From: Candidatus Nitrotoga sp. CP45
GTDB lineage: Bacteria; Bacteroidota; Bacteroidia; Flavobacteriales; Flavobacteriaceae
Assembly: GCA_943329165.2 (NCBI GenBank)
Contig: CALQCV020000070.1
Coordinates: forward strand, 1 to 8,696
Length of the DNA stretch: 8,696 nt
Direction of reading: 5' to 3'
Positions 1 to 7,494 of this stretch are shown in pieces. Both the position numbers and the translations under genes were made by a program. How positions within the stretch are numbered: the stretch's first letter is position 1; every line of letters begins with the position of its first letter. The notes under the pieces were generated by a model, which worked only from the letters and a program-made list of their open reading frames with translations, was not told the origin of the DNA and did not search any database.

Positions 1-1277
1 CCTTGCTCAATTAAATAATTTTTAACTAAACTAGCTCTTTCTTCAGACAATTTTTGGTTAACAGCATCAGTACCATCGCTATCCGTGTGACCTTCGGTAG
101 AGAAGTTAGCGTTGGGATACTCTTTCAAGATAGCTGTAATAGCTAGTAATACCGGATAAGTTTGTTGTTTAAATGAAGATTTACCGCTATCGAATAAGAT
201 AGTTTTATCATATTCATTTAATTTTTTGATAATTTCTTCAGTAACTTCTGGGCAACCATTGTTAGCTATAGTTCCAGCAACATCTGGACATTTATCATCT
301 TTGTCTAAAACTTTATCTCCGTCTCTATCTGGCCAAGGACAACCACCGTTTTCTTTTGGACCTTTAACATCTGGACATTTGTCTGATTTATCAGTAACAC
401 CGTCAGCGTCAGCGTCTGGACAACCACCTAAAGATTTTAAACCAGCAACATCTGGACAAGCATCATCTTTATCAGCAATTCCATCACCGTCAGTATCAGG
501 ACAACCATTAAATTCAGCTGGACCAGCAACATCCGGACAAGCGTCAGAAGCATCTGTAATTCCGTCAGCATCGGTATCTGGACATCCGTTAAATTGTTTT
601 AAACCAGCAACTTCTGGACAAGCGTCATCTTTATCATAAATTCCGTCACCGTCTGTATCTTTTCCTCCAAATTTGAAAGTAAGACCAGCGAAGTGTTGCA
701 TGTGTGATGGCATATCCTCACGTACATCTTCGAAAGATTGTTTGTAAGTTGAACGCCAAGATAAACCAATCATTTCAGTAAACCAATACGTTAAACCCAA
801 ACCTGCGTTTAATGTACCTGCATTTAACTCGTCACCTATCCAAGTGTAACCTCCACCAATATGCATAGAAGGTTCAATTGTTTTAGATTTGATTAAGTTC
901 ATCATACTGTAGTTTATTACCGCGTCAGCTGCATAATAATTTTTGTCTCCAAGATTAACAACAGTATACGGCCCTTCTCCAACTCTCGGCAATACATATC
1001 TAGTTATTCTGTTCACAGATCCTGTAACTCCAAATGAGAAATTATTCCCAACGTATTTAGATACGTTTAAATAAGATACTGAATTAATGATGTTCCAGTT
1101 TTCTTTGGCATTAAAAAACTGAGAAAATTGGTCTTCCAATTTAGAAGCAGCACTTACTCTTGTATCTACTGCATTTGCCCCAAACGAAATCGCCCAAGGG
1201 TTGTTACTGTCTTGCGCCTGCGAGCCGAATCCTGCAAACATTACCAAAGCAACTAATAATTTGTTAAGATGTTTCAT
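1..1277 (-). CDS. OmpA-family outer-membrane protein with five thrombospondin type 3 repeats (3' end outside window)
   Basis: A 425-codon open frame starts at the ATG at 1277 and runs off the left edge. Residues 1-21 form a signal peptide (MKHLNKLL, hydrophobic core, likely cleavage after SQA). Residues 22-206 look like an outer-membrane beta-barrel: alternating aromatic and glycine-rich strands ending in FKFGGK. Residues 207-343 are five calcium-binding-type TSP3 repeats of the form DxDxDGxxDxxDxCP. From about residue 357 ([10 protein letters not shown]) the OmpA peptidoglycan-binding domain begins, with EGHTDSDG and [10 protein letters not shown]399 and R414 correspond to the conserved Asp/Arg pair that grips diaminopimelate in this family. 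The frame is cut within the domain, so perhaps 40-60 residues are missing. Its likely role is linking the outer membrane to peptidoglycan, with the acidic repeats as a periplasmic spacer. It is transcribed alone from the promoter at 1314-1343. The family call is secure; which paralogue it is cannot be told. Confidence 0.95.
   Translation of the reverse strand, partial: MKHLNKLLVALVMFAGFGSQAQDSNNPWAISFGANAVDTRVSAASKLEDQFSQFFNAKENWNIINSVSYLNVSKYVGNNFSFGVTGSVNRITRYVLPRVGEGPYTVVNLGDKNYYAADAVINYSMMNLIKSKTIEPSMHIGGGYTWIGDELNAGTLNAGLGLTYWFTEMIGLSWRSTYKQSFEDVREDMPSHMQHFAGLTFKFGGKDTDGDGIYDKDDACPEVAGLKQFNGCPDTDADGITDASDACPDVAGPAEFNGCPDTDGDGIADKDDACPDVAGLKSLGGCPDADADGVTDKSDKCPDVKGPKENGGCPWPDRDGDKVLDKDDKCPDVAGTIANNGCPEVTEEIIKKLNEYDKTILFDSGKSSFKQQTYPVLLAITAILKEYPNANFSTEGHTDSDGTDAVNQKLSEERASLVKNYLIEQ
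249..659 (-). repeat. Five direct repeats coding TSP3 modules
   Basis: Within the OmpA-family gene, five in-frame repeats follow one another: 579-659, 498-578, 417-497, 330-416 and 249-329. Four are exactly 81 bp (27 codons). The fourth is 87 bp, owing to two extra codons (Trp-Pro) after its closing GGCP. Each codes an acidic DxDxDG calcium-type loop, a DxCP motif, a P[DE]VxG turn and a closing xGCP, giving two cysteines per repeat. The repeats have diverged, so this is a protein-domain array and not a recent slippage expansion. Confidence 0.9.
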
Positions 1278-1313
1278 ATTTAATTTGATTAGATTATAAT
1301 AATTATAATGAGG

Positions 1314-1343
1314 CAAAAGTAACACGTAATATTCTAATATCAA
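1314..1343 (-). promoter_or_regulatory. Bacteroidetes-type promoter of the OmpA-family gene
   Basis: On the minus strand a TTG (1343-1341) is followed after 19 bases by TACTTTTG (1321-1314). This is an exact match to the Bacteroidetes -7 consensus TAnnTTTG with spacing in the range known for Flavobacterium promoters. Transcription would start near 1307, giving a leader of about 30 A/T-rich nucleotides before the ATG at 1277. No Shine-Dalgarno sequence is visible, as is usual in the phylum. Confidence 0.75.
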
Positions 1344-1400
1344 AATCAAAATGTTAAAATATGTGAATTACATAAGGAATCGATACTAATTACGAAAATT

Positions 1401-2600
1401 TTAGTGTTTATTTTCAATGTTTAGCATTTTTCCAACCTCTGTGAAGGCTGCGATTGCTTTGTCTAAATGTTCTTTGCTATGTGCCGCAGATAATTGAACC
1501 CGAATCCTTGCCTTATCTCTTGGAACTACCGGAAAAAAGAAACCTATAACATAAATCCCTTTCTTTAAAAGTTCATCTGCCATTACTTGTGATAACTTTG
1601 CATCATATAACATCACCGGAACAATTGCCGAATCGCCATCAATAAAATCAATTCCGGCTTTACGCAAACCATCTTTGAAATAATTAGTATTCCATTCCAA
1701 TTTATCGCGTAACGTTGTGTCTTTTTCTAATAATTCAAAAACCTTAATAGAAGCAGCAACTATAGCTGGCGCCAATGAATTGGAAAACAAATAAGGTCTT
1801 GAACGCTGACGCAGAATTTCAATCACTTCTTTTTTGGCTGTAGTATAACCGCCCATCGCACCACCTAGTGCTTTTCCTAAAGTTCCTGTAATGATATCTA
1901 CTCTTCCCATAACTCCTTTGGCTTCTGGCGTTCCTTTACCGGTTGCACCAATAAAACCAGCTGCATGGCATTCGTCAACCATTACCAACGCATCATATTT
2001 ATCTGCCAAGTCGCAAATTATATCTAATGGCGCAACCAATCCATCCATAGAAAAAACGCCGTCGGTTACAATAAGTTTAAAACGATGTCCGGCTTCAACC
2101 GCTTTCTTTAATTGGATTTCCAAATCTTCCATGTTGGCATTTTCATATCGATATCGTGCCGCTTTACACAAACGAACACCATCAATAATAGAAGCGTGGT
2201 TCAAACTGTCTGAGATAATACAATCTTCTTCACCAAGCAAAGGTTCGAAAACACCACCATTCGCATCAAAAGCCGCAGCATATAATATAGTATCTTGTGT
2301 GCCGTAGAAATCGGCTATCTTTTTTTCTAGGGTTTTGTGAATATCCTGCGTTCCGCAAATGAAACGGACCGATGACATTCCGAAACCGTGAGTGTCTAAT
2401 GCGTCTTTGGCTGCCTGAACTACTTCTGGATGTGAAGACAGTCCAAGATAATTATTGGCGCAAAAATTTAAAACCGTTTCCCCGTTAACTGTAATTTCTG
2501 CGCCTTGTGGCGATGTGATTATACGTTCTTTTTTGAAAATCCCATTTTGTTCAATGGCATTTAGCTCGTTTTGTAGGTGTTGTTGAATTTTTCCGTACAT
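1401..2600 (-). CDS. kbl: Glycine C-acetyltransferase (2-amino-3-ketobutyrate CoA ligase)
   Basis: This 399-residue cytosolic PLP enzyme of the alpha-oxoamine synthase family cleaves 2-amino-3-ketobutyrate with CoA to glycine and acetyl-CoA, the second step of threonine breakdown after threonine dehydrogenase. Its length and sequence are very close to E. coli Kbl (398 aa). Visible landmarks are [10 protein letters not shown] (45-54), [14 protein letters not shown] (71-84), NHASIIDG with the PLP-stacking H135, the DECHAAG segment with D209 and H212, and TLGKALGG with the Schiff-base lysine K243; [13 protein letters not shown] follows. These favour Kbl over the related serine palmitoyltransferase, 8-amino-7-oxononanoate synthase and ALA synthase. 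The start is 25 bp after the stop of the AddA-like gene, so it is probably the last gene of that operon. Threonine dehydrogenase is not in the window. No convincing terminator follows the TAA at 1401. Confidence 0.96.
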   Translation of the reverse strand: MYGKIQQHLQNELNAIEQNGIFKKERIITSPQGAEITVNGETVLNFCANNYLGLSSHPEVVQAAKDALDTHGFGMSSVRFICGTQDIHKTLEKKIADFYGTQDTILYAAAFDANGGVFEPLLGEEDCIISDSLNHASIIDGVRLCKAARYRYENANMEDLEIQLKKAVEAGHRFKLIVTDGVFSMDGLVAPLDIICDLADKYDALVMVDECHAAGFIGATGKGTPEAKGVMGRVDIITGTLGKALGGAMGGYTTAKKEVIEILRQRSRPYLFSNSLAPAIVAASIKVFELLEKDTTLRDKLEWNTNYFKDGLRKAGIDFIDGDSAIVPVMLYDAKLSQVMADELLKKGIYVIGFFFPVVPRDKARIRVQLSAAHSKEHLDKAIAAFTEVGKMLNIENKH

Positions 2601-2625
2601 CTTATTAGCTGTTTGTTTTTTGTGT

Positions 2626-5600
2626 CTACAAATTTACCACTTCCAATGTTTCTCCAATATAAACCAAAGTTTTTTTAGTGACTTTAAAACCCATTTTTTC
2701 TACAGCGTTTTGATAGTTTTCTAATTGGTATTGGTATTTCATTTGGTGTGAACCTGTTTTATAATCCAATAAGTAGATTTCGTTTTGATTGTTAAGCACC
2801 ATTCTGTCTGGCTTTACAAGATTGCCTTCTTTTTGGATAATGGTTTTTTCGTTTACGATTTTATATTCGCGCGAGAAAAACAATGCCAATTCCTGATGGT
2901 TTACAATTTCATGAATGGTTTTTAAAAATTCTTCTTTTTGCGAAGACACAATCATTCCGTTTTCTATGGCTTTGATCAAGGCCAAATCGATGTCATCTTT
3001 GGTTTTGATGAATGACAAAATCTCATGCAGAATGTTTCCGTATTCAATAGCTTTTTGCTGCTTTGTATTCCACATCAAACTTTCCCGTTGCGCAATTTTG
3101 ATATTTTTCGGATTCAATGTTGCCGAAAGTTGTGGAATTTTTTCGGTTTCATCTTTGCTATCTTTGGCTGCTGAAAGTTTTTCGGATTTGCCAAATTTGT
3201 ATTCCAATTTATTTTCATCAAAGCCTTTGTCCTCCAAAAATTTGATGAAAAACGTCGCCATATTGTTTGGAAGAATTCCATCTTTATTCTTAGATTGCAT
3301 TCCCGAAATAACATGCAACTGCTCTTCAGCACGCGTCATTGCTACATATAAAACATTGACATCATCCAATAATTCTTCTTGTTTTTTCTGATTGTAAATC
3401 AGAGCCGATCCTGTGCCGTAATTGGAAACGTTGTTATTTTTATCAACTAAAACTTTTGACAACCCAACTTGTTCTTCATCAGCATTAAGCCATATCTTCT
3501 CTCTTGGTCCTTTGCTATAATCTTCTTCGGCAAAGGGAAAAATAACTACCGGAAATTCCAACCCCTTAGAAGTGTGAATGGTCATGATGCGCACCGCTTC
3601 TTTACCTTCGGGGGAAGGAATGCTTAACTTACTACAATTTATATCCCAATACGATAGAAAATCTGAAATTCCAGCTTGCTTTTTTAAATCTTGTTCGAGC
3701 ACAATATCTAGAAAATATTGCACATATGCATTCCTTTTTTCAATTGGGATAATTTTGGAAATGATATTTTCCGCAGCTTCATATAATGATTTTTTTCTGG
3801 TATTTTTAAACGAAAAGTGAATGTCAAAACTAGCTAGCCATTGCTCAAAATCGCCTTCAGAAATTTGTTCCATTCCAAGCGCAATAAAATCATGAACGGC
3901 TACTTTATTTTGATCATTTAACTTCGTTCCGTTCGAACTTTGGTCTCGGGTGGACGCAATGTAGTACAAGAAATTTGCTTTGGATTCTCGGTCATTATTG
4001 TTTTTTAAATAGAGTAAGACGGCAACAATAGCTTTCACTTCCGAAGAAGATCCAATCAGTAAACTCTCCGAAGACAGAATCGGAATTCCTTGTTGGGTTA
4101 AATAATTGGCAATGGCAATTCCGTTGTCTTTTTTTCGGGTTAATATGGCGATGTCTTTATAGCTAAATCCGTTGGCTTTTACTTTTTGAATAGTGTTTAA
4201 TGTTGCCAATAAATACAACTCTTCTTTTGCGGGATTTTCTTCTTCACCATAGTCTGCTTTCTCTGATTTTGGCACAAAGGAAATATTCACATAGCCGCCT
4301 TTTTTAGAATTTAAAAGTTGCTGGCTATGATTTTGATATAAATCTTTATAATCTTCATTCGTAAATTCATCTGCTATAAAGCCAAAGAATTCGTTGTTAA
4401 AATCGATAACTTCAGAATAACTTCTCCAATTTGTTTCTAAAGATTTTACTTCTTTCGTATGATGCAAAAAAGGATTTTCTTCTTTACTCAATTCGATAAA
4501 TTGCTCTGCTTTTCCGCCACGCCAACGATAAATCGATTGCTTTGGATCGCCAACAATCATTAGCGAACCTCTTTCGCCTAATAAATCTTCGCTCGAAAGC
4601 GAATTGTCAATGAGTGGAATCAGGTTTTGCCATTGCATTTCAGATGTGTCCTGAAACTCATCGATAAAAAAATGTTTGTATTTTTCACCCAAACGCTCAT
4701 ATATAAAAGGCGCCGGTTGATTTTGGATTTGCTCGTGAATCAATTTGTTAAATTCTGTAATGGATAAAATTCCCTGTTCTTGTTGAATGTCGGTTAGTTT
4801 ATTACTCAACGTATTTAACAAAGAAAGCGGCGTGATGTTTTTTAGAAAAGCCTGATAAAAAAGTTGCTTTTCGATTTTAACATAAATAAAACTCAAAATT
4901 TCCAAAAGCTTTGGAATACTGCTTTCGATAATGGTTTTGTCTTTAGCGTCTTTTTTTATTTTAATATCATCGAATTCTATATATCGGTGGTTGTTTGCTC
5001 TAACATCTTTTTCTTTGAAGAAATTCAAATGCTTCGGAAAAGTTCCGTAAGGAAAAGAATTAGTGTCAATTCCGTTAATTTCAATCAATAATAAGGCTTC
5101 TTCTGCCAAAGCAGAACAATCGGTTTCCAGTTCTTTCGTGAGCTCTGTTAGCTTATTTTTAATAACGACGAAATCTTCTATTTTCTTTTTATCGAAATGT
5201 GTGATTTCTTCGCGATTATTTTCGTTTAAAATCAATTTTCCAGTTTCCATGATTTCTCTAGAAATGTCCCAAGATTTGTCATCATCTGTTTTTTCCATAG
5301 TGAAATCGACCAACAATTTTGTCAATTCGGCATCATTTCCGGCTTCGGCAATAATGGCATCAACGGCTTCGGTCAATAAACTTTCTGTATCCAATGAAAC
5401 TTCAAAAGTTATTGGCAAATTCAAATCGTGTGCAAAAGCACGAATGACTTTGTGTGTGAATTTATCAATAGTCGAAATATCAAAAGCAGCATAATTATGA
5501 ATTAAGTTTTTGATTATGCTTTTGGCTTTTTCGGTAATGGCATTCAAACTCAAACCCGTATCCGCACTAATTTCCTGCATAAATTGCAGTGCTTTCTCTG

Positions 5601-5811
5601 ATGGTTTTTCTTTGCTGAATTGGGAAAGGCTTTCCAAAACACGACTTTTCATTTCGTGCACCGCTTTATTGGTAAACGTAATGGCAAGAATGTTGCGATA
5701 GGCATCTGGTTTTTTGGATAGCAGAATAATTTTCAAATATTCTTTTACCAAGGTATAGGTTTTACCCGAACCTGCCGATGCATCGTATATGGAGAAAGCT
5801 GGTTTTTGCAT
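2626..5811 (-). CDS. AddA/RecB-like UvrD-family helicase with C-terminal PD-(D/E)XK nuclease domain
   Basis: This 1061-residue superfamily 1A helicase-nuclease is likely the AddA-like subunit that unwinds and resects DNA ends for RecA recombination. All helicase motifs are intact: Walker A ASAGSGKT (11-18), motif Ia [11 protein letters not shown] (44-54), motif II DEFQDTS (384-390), motif [17 protein letters not shown] (420-433), motif IV LETNWRS (458-464), motif [13 protein letters not shown] (743-754) and motif [13 protein letters not shown] (821-831). The C-terminus carries a RecB-type nuclease: GNILHE (H929), PDRM (D1002), LLDYKTG (D1016, K1018) and QLENY (Q1029, Y1033). It is somewhat shorter than Firmicutes AddA (about 1200 aa). 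The start is fixed by the Walker A motif only ten residues in and by the upstream stop codon, which abuts it exactly (TAAATG), implying translational coupling to the acetyltransferase gene. The expected AddB-like partner nuclease is not in the window. Whether it should be called AddA or RecB cannot be settled from sequence alone. Confidence 0.93.
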   Translation of the reverse strand: MQKPAFSIYDASAGSGKTYTLVKEYLKIILLSKKPDAYRNILAITFTNKAVHEMKSRVLESLSQFSKEKPSEKALQFMQEISADTGLSLNAITEKAKSIIKNLIHNYAAFDISTIDKFTHKVIRAFAHDLNLPITFEVSLDTESLLTEAVDAIIAEAGNDAELTKLLVDFTMEKTDDDKSWDISREIMETGKLILNENNREEITHFDKKKIEDFVVIKNKLTELTKELETDCSALAEEALLLIEINGIDTNSFPYGTFPKHLNFFKEKDVRANNHRYIEFDDIKIKKDAKDKTIIESSIPKLLEILSFIYVKIEKQLFYQAFLKNITPLSLLNTLSNKLTDIQQEQGILSITEFNKLIHEQIQNQPAPFIYERLGEKYKHFFIDEFQDTSEMQWQNLIPLIDNSLSSEDLLGERGSLMIVGDPKQSIYRWRGGKAEQFIELSKEENPFLHHTKEVKSLETNWRSYSEVIDFNNEFFGFIADEFTNEDYKDLYQNHSQQLLNSKKGGYVNISFVPKSEKADYGEEENPAKEELYLLATLNTIQKVKANGFSYKDIAILTRKKDNGIAIANYLTQQGIPILSSESLLIGSSSEVKAIVAVLLYLKNNNDRESKANFLYYIASTRDQSSNGTKLNDQNKVAVHDFIALGMEQISEGDFEQWLASFDIHFSFKNTRKKSLYEAAENIISKIIPIEKRNAYVQYFLDIVLEQDLKKQAGISDFLSYWDINCSKLSIPSPEGKEAVRIMTIHTSKGLEFPVVIFPFAEEDYSKGPREKIWLNADEEQVGLSKVLVDKNNNVSNYGTGSALIYNQKKQEELLDDVNVLYVAMTRAEEQLHVISGMQSKNKDGILPNNMATFFIKFLEDKGFDENKLEYKFGKSEKLSAAKDSKDETEKIPQLSATLNPKNIKIAQRESLMWNTKQQKAIEYGNILHEILSFIKTKDDIDLALIKAIENGMIVSSQKEEFLKTIHEIVNHQELALFFSREYKIVNEKTIIQKEGNLVKPDRMVLNNQNEIYLLDYKTGSHQMKYQYQLENYQNAVEKMGFKVTKKTLVYIGETLEVVNL

Positions 5812-6345
5812 TTAGTTTTTAGTAATCAGATAAACAAAATTTAACTTGCTGGATTCCCCATAATATTCGACTTCAAATTCATCAACTTTTACAGCGCCTA
5901 TTTTTTCGATGGCTCTTTGCGAACGAATATTAAATGCTCCAATATGGAAATAGACTTTATCCAGAAACTGAAAGGCATAATCGAGCATTAGTTTTTTCAA
6001 CGCTTTGTTATAGCCTTTACCCCAAAATTTTATTCCTATAAAAGTATAACCAATCAATACCGAAGCTTCGTTAGAATTATCGGTTTCATTATAATCATAA
6101 TACCGACTGCTGCCAACAACTTCATTGGTTTTGCTGTCTCGAATTACAAATGCGCCCTTAGAAAGCAATGCACCTTCAAAATAATTTTGAAAAACATCGC
6201 GCTGATAACGCAATTTATTTGGATGTTGTTCCCAAACTAACGGATCAGAAGCCACCGCATACAATTCTTCAAAATCGGTTTCCTGTAATGGAATTAAATG
6301 AATCCATTCGTTTTGCAACTGGGTTGTTTGAAGGTCAAATTTCAT
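5812..6345 (-). CDS. GNAT-family N-acetyltransferase (RimJ/RimL-like)
   Basis: This 177-residue protein fits the Acetyltransf_3 branch of the GNAT fold, which moves the acetyl group of acetyl-CoA to an amine. The opening LQNEWIHLIPLQETDFEELY is the typical first strand and helix. SSRYYDY (79-85) lies in the central sheet, KFWGKGYNKAL (106-116) forms the acetyl-CoA pyrophosphate loop, and NIRSQRAIEKIGA (139-151) is the conserved Asn...EKxG segment. The substrate cannot be inferred; proteins of this branch often act on protein N-termini or small amines. It is the first gene of the leftward unit and its TAA touches the ATG of the helicase-nuclease, so the two are probably co-translated. Its start lies 113 bp from the divergent sod gene. 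I found no good promoter match upstream of it. Confidence 0.88.
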   Translation of the reverse strand: MKFDLQTTQLQNEWIHLIPLQETDFEELYAVASDPLVWEQHPNKLRYQRDVFQNYFEGALLSKGAFVIRDSKTNEVVGSSRYYDYNETDNSNEASVLIGYTFIGIKFWGKGYNKALKKLMLDYAFQFLDKVYFHIGAFNIRSQRAIEKIGAVKVDEFEVEYYGESSKLNFVYLITKN

Positions 6346-6397
6346 TTTAGCTCTGCTATAATTTTAAATTGTAATTATATAAACAATGTATTTCATT

Positions 6398-6422
6398 TTG
6401 TAAAGTTAAATGTATAATTTTG
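6398..6422 (+). promoter_or_regulatory. Probable promoter of the superoxide dismutase gene
   Basis: TAATTTTG at 6415-6422 matches the Bacteroidetes -7 consensus TAnnTTTG. The nearest upstream TTG (6398-6400) is only 14 bases away, shorter than usual, so the -33 element is uncertain. Transcription would begin near 6429, leaving about 30 nt before the ATG at 6459. The box overlaps the in-frame TTG at 6420, which argues against an upstream start for the dismutase. Confidence 0.5.
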
Positions 6423-6458
6423 GATTACTTTTATAAAATTAACTTAAATAAAAATATT

Positions 6459-7067
6459 ATGGCTTTTGAATTACCTCAATTACCCTATGCCCACGATGCA
6501 TTAGAACCACATATTGATGCTAGAACAATGGAAATTCACCACACAAAACATCATAATGCATACACGACCAATCTAAATGCTGCTGTTACTGGAACCGATT
6601 TAGAAGGAAAAACAATAGAAAATATTTTGATAAATCTAGATATGAAAAATGCAGCCGTTAGAAACAATGGAGGCGGATTTTATAATCACAATTTGTTTTG
6701 GAGAATAATGTCGCCGACCGGTGGCGGAAAACCTTCAGGAGATTTAGCCGATGCAATTGATGCCGCTTTTGGTTCGTTTGATGAATTTAAAGCGCAATTC
6801 GCCAAAGCAGGGACAACCCGTTTTGGTTCAGGTTGGGCATGGCTTTGCGTGCACAAAGGTGGAAAAGTTGAAGTTTGCTCAACACCAAATCAAGATAATC
6901 CGTTAATGCCGGATACGGGTTGTGGTGGATTTCCTATCTTAGGAATGGATGTTTGGGAACATGCTTATTATTTGAACTATCAAAATCGTCGTCCGGATTA
7001 TATTGAAGCGTTTTTTAGTGTTATTAACTGGACGGAAGTGGCAAGATTATTCGCTACAGAAAAATAA
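6459..7067 (+). CDS. sodA: Iron/manganese superoxide dismutase, probably manganese type
   Basis: This 202-residue cytosolic enzyme converts superoxide to oxygen and hydrogen peroxide; no signal peptide is present. The four metal ligands are all visible: H27 ([11 protein letters not shown]), H77 (FYNHNLFW), D164 and H168 ([10 protein letters not shown]). Two markers favour manganese: GGG (71-73) where iron enzymes usually carry an active-site Gln, and Q145 in [10 protein letters not shown], the position of the active-site Gln in manganese enzymes. Cambialistic activity cannot be excluded. The frame is open upstream to a TTG at 6420, but the ATG at 6459 ([10 protein letters not shown]) matches the family N-terminus and the extension overlaps the promoter box. 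The gene stands alone, divergent from the acetyltransferase operon, and ends at a terminator at 7091-7122. The family is certain; metal choice is inferred. Confidence 0.96.
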   Translation: MAFELPQLPYAHDALEPHIDARTMEIHHTKHHNAYTTNLNAAVTGTDLEGKTIENILINLDMKNAAVRNNGGGFYNHNLFWRIMSPTGGGKPSGDLADAIDAAFGSFDEFKAQFAKAGTTRFGSGWAWLCVHKGGKVEVCSTPNQDNPLMPDTGCGGFPILGMDVWEHAYYLNYQNRRPDYIEAFFSVINWTEVARLFATEK

Positions 7068-7090
7068 AGGGAAATGTTTTTTAGCACCCC

Positions 7091-7122
7091 AAACCGATTG
7101 TGAAGGCAGTCGGTTTTTTTAT
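7091..7122 (+). terminator. Intrinsic terminator of the superoxide dismutase gene
   Basis: Starting 23 bases after the sod stop codon, arm AAACCGATTG (7091-7100) pairs with CAGTCGGTTT (7107-7116) around a six-base loop. The stem is 10 bp with a single T-G wobble. A run of seven T (7114-7120) follows on the plus strand, then ATTTT. The opposite strand has no T-run after the hairpin's GGGG flank, so it acts in the sod direction. Confidence 0.85.
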
Positions 7123-7136
7123 TTTGTATAAGTACT

Positions 7137-7170
7137 AAAAATAAACAGGCGGAATCTCTTCCACCTGTTT
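7137..7170 (-). terminator. Terminator hairpin ending small RNA copy 1
   Basis: On the minus strand, arms 7170-7164 and 7149-7143 pair, as do 7162-7159 with 7154-7151, around loop 7158-7155 (GAGA). One A-C mismatch (7163/7150) interrupts the stem. TTTATTTTT follows (7145-7137). The plus strand continues with GCCCC instead of T, so the hairpin acts leftward, and could also stop readthrough from purF. Confidence 0.65.
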
Positions 7171-7215
7171 GCCCCAAATCTACCATAACTTACTTAACCT
7201 ACTAAATACTATGGT
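7137..7215 (-). ncRNA. Candidate small RNA, copy 1 of a tandem structured pair
   Basis: This is a minus-strand unit of about 79 nt with no protein call. Read 5' to 3' it has a hairpin closing 7-bp arms (7210-7216 with 7181-7187) around a loop holding TTAGTAGGTTAAG, then the linker GATTTGGGGCAAA, then a second hairpin (AAACAGG/CCTGTTT plus GGAA/TTCC, one A-C mismatch, loop of four) followed by T-rich sequence, which resembles an intrinsic terminator. A consensus -7 box (7227-7220) lies just upstream. Copy 2 shares the 5' hairpin, loop and linker almost base for base. These features suggest an independent small RNA; it could instead be a processed purF 3' UTR fragment or a repeated terminator. 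Function is unknown. Confidence 0.6.
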
Positions 7216-7219
7216 ATAA

Positions 7220-7227
7220 CAAACTTA
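7220..7227 (-). promoter_or_regulatory. Promoter -7 box upstream of small RNA copy 1
   Basis: TAAGTTTG on the minus strand (7227-7220) matches the consensus TAnnTTTG exactly and would start transcription at about 7213-7216, the first bases of the structured unit. No TTG lies at the usual 17-23 base spacing, so a -33 element is missing or degenerate. An inverted repeat at 7225-7242 overlaps the box. Confidence 0.5.
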
Positions 7228-7242
7228 ACAACTACTTGTTAA
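7225..7242. repeat. Perfect 7-bp inverted repeat overlapping the copy 1 promoter box
   Basis: TTAACAA (7225-7231) and TTGTTAA (7236-7242) are exact inverted repeats separated by CTAC. The left arm overlaps the -7 box by three bases and the rest lies in the spacer region of the promoter, a position where a dimeric repressor could bind. Copy 2 has no equivalent. In A/T-rich DNA such a palindrome can also occur by chance. Confidence 0.4.
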
Positions 7243-7327
7243 AATATGTTCTTTTTATCGAAATATATTGGGATGATAGGCAAATGAGAGGTTAAATATG
7301 ATTTTTTTATGATTTTCAGACAATTAT

Positions 7328-7364
7328 AAAATAAAAAAGGTGAAAATTTCTTTTCACCCTTTTT
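7328..7364 (-). terminator. Terminator hairpin ending small RNA copy 2
   Basis: On the minus strand GGTGAAAA (7358-7351) pairs perfectly with TTTTCACC (7346-7339) around loop GAAA. Flanking A5 and T-rich arms extend the stem past one bulged base (7359). TTTTTTATTTTA follows, so it works leftward. It is also the first plausible terminator after purF, since none is visible at 7406-7494. Confidence 0.7.
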
Positions 7365-7405
7365 GCCCCAAATCTACCATAAACTTAACCTACTAATTCT
7401 ATGGT
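7328..7405 (-). ncRNA. Candidate small RNA, copy 2 of a tandem structured pair
   Basis: This is the second copy, about 78 nt, of the unit at 7137-7215, in the same orientation and about 190 bp upstream of it on the minus strand. The 5' hairpin pairs 7405-7400 with 7381-7376 (ACCATA/TATGGT). Its loop again contains TTAGTAGGTTAAG but is a few bases shorter. The linker GATTTGGGGCAAA is identical. The terminal hairpin has a different sequence from copy 1 but the same position, loop size and T-rich tail. A promoter-like pair lies upstream (7440-7410). The unit begins about 90 bases after the purF stop, so it might be released from the purF 3' UTR or made independently. Function is unknown. Confidence 0.6.
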
Positions 7406-7409
7406 TCTC

Positions 7410-7440
7410 CAAAATAAAGTGATTATAAATGTTAAAACAA
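7410..7440 (-). promoter_or_regulatory. Promoter-like pair upstream of small RNA copy 2
   Basis: On the minus strand TTG (7440-7438) is followed after 20 bases by TTATTTTG (7417-7410), which differs from the TAnnTTTG consensus at one base. The box is placed relative to the structured unit exactly as in copy 1 (six bases from the GG of TATGG on the plus strand), which supports a real promoter more than the match alone. Confidence 0.5.
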
Positions 7441-7494
7441 AAAATATAGATGAAACGCACCAATAATCGTTTAACTTCAGAGAATGTTAAATTT

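Noticed and set aside
226..639. Plus-strand 137-codon frame with a Ser/Gly/Pro-rich repetitive product
   Set aside because: It is the antisense shadow of the TSP3 repeats; its periodicity comes from the 81-bp coding repeats on the other strand.
1360..1374. Imperfect inverted repeat TATGT/ACATA upstream of the OmpA-gene promoter
   Set aside because: Only five base pairs with a five-base spacer in A/T-rich DNA, no T-run for a kbl terminator, and no second copy; it is too weak to call an operator or a terminator.
1891..2307. Plus-strand 138-codon frame inside kbl
   Set aside because: It is antisense to the strongly conserved Kbl frame and has no recognisable domain or leader.
6346..6414. Promoter for the leftward acetyltransferase operon
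   Set aside because: The divergent region must hold one, but no TAnnTTTG match or acceptable near match with a spaced TTG is visible on the minus strand, so no position is claimed.
6998..7186. Minus-strand 62-codon frame starting MVDLGQ within small RNA copy 1
   Set aside because: Copy 2 starts the same way but stops after eight codons, the copy 1 frame runs through a terminator hairpin and then antisense to the end of sod, and the peptide resembles nothing known. An AGG upstream of the ATG leaves a very short peptide conceivable, but it is not supported.
7470..7491. TTTAAC/GTTAAA hairpin just after purF as its terminator
   Set aside because: Six A/T-rich base pairs with a ten-base loop and no following T-run on the minus strand.
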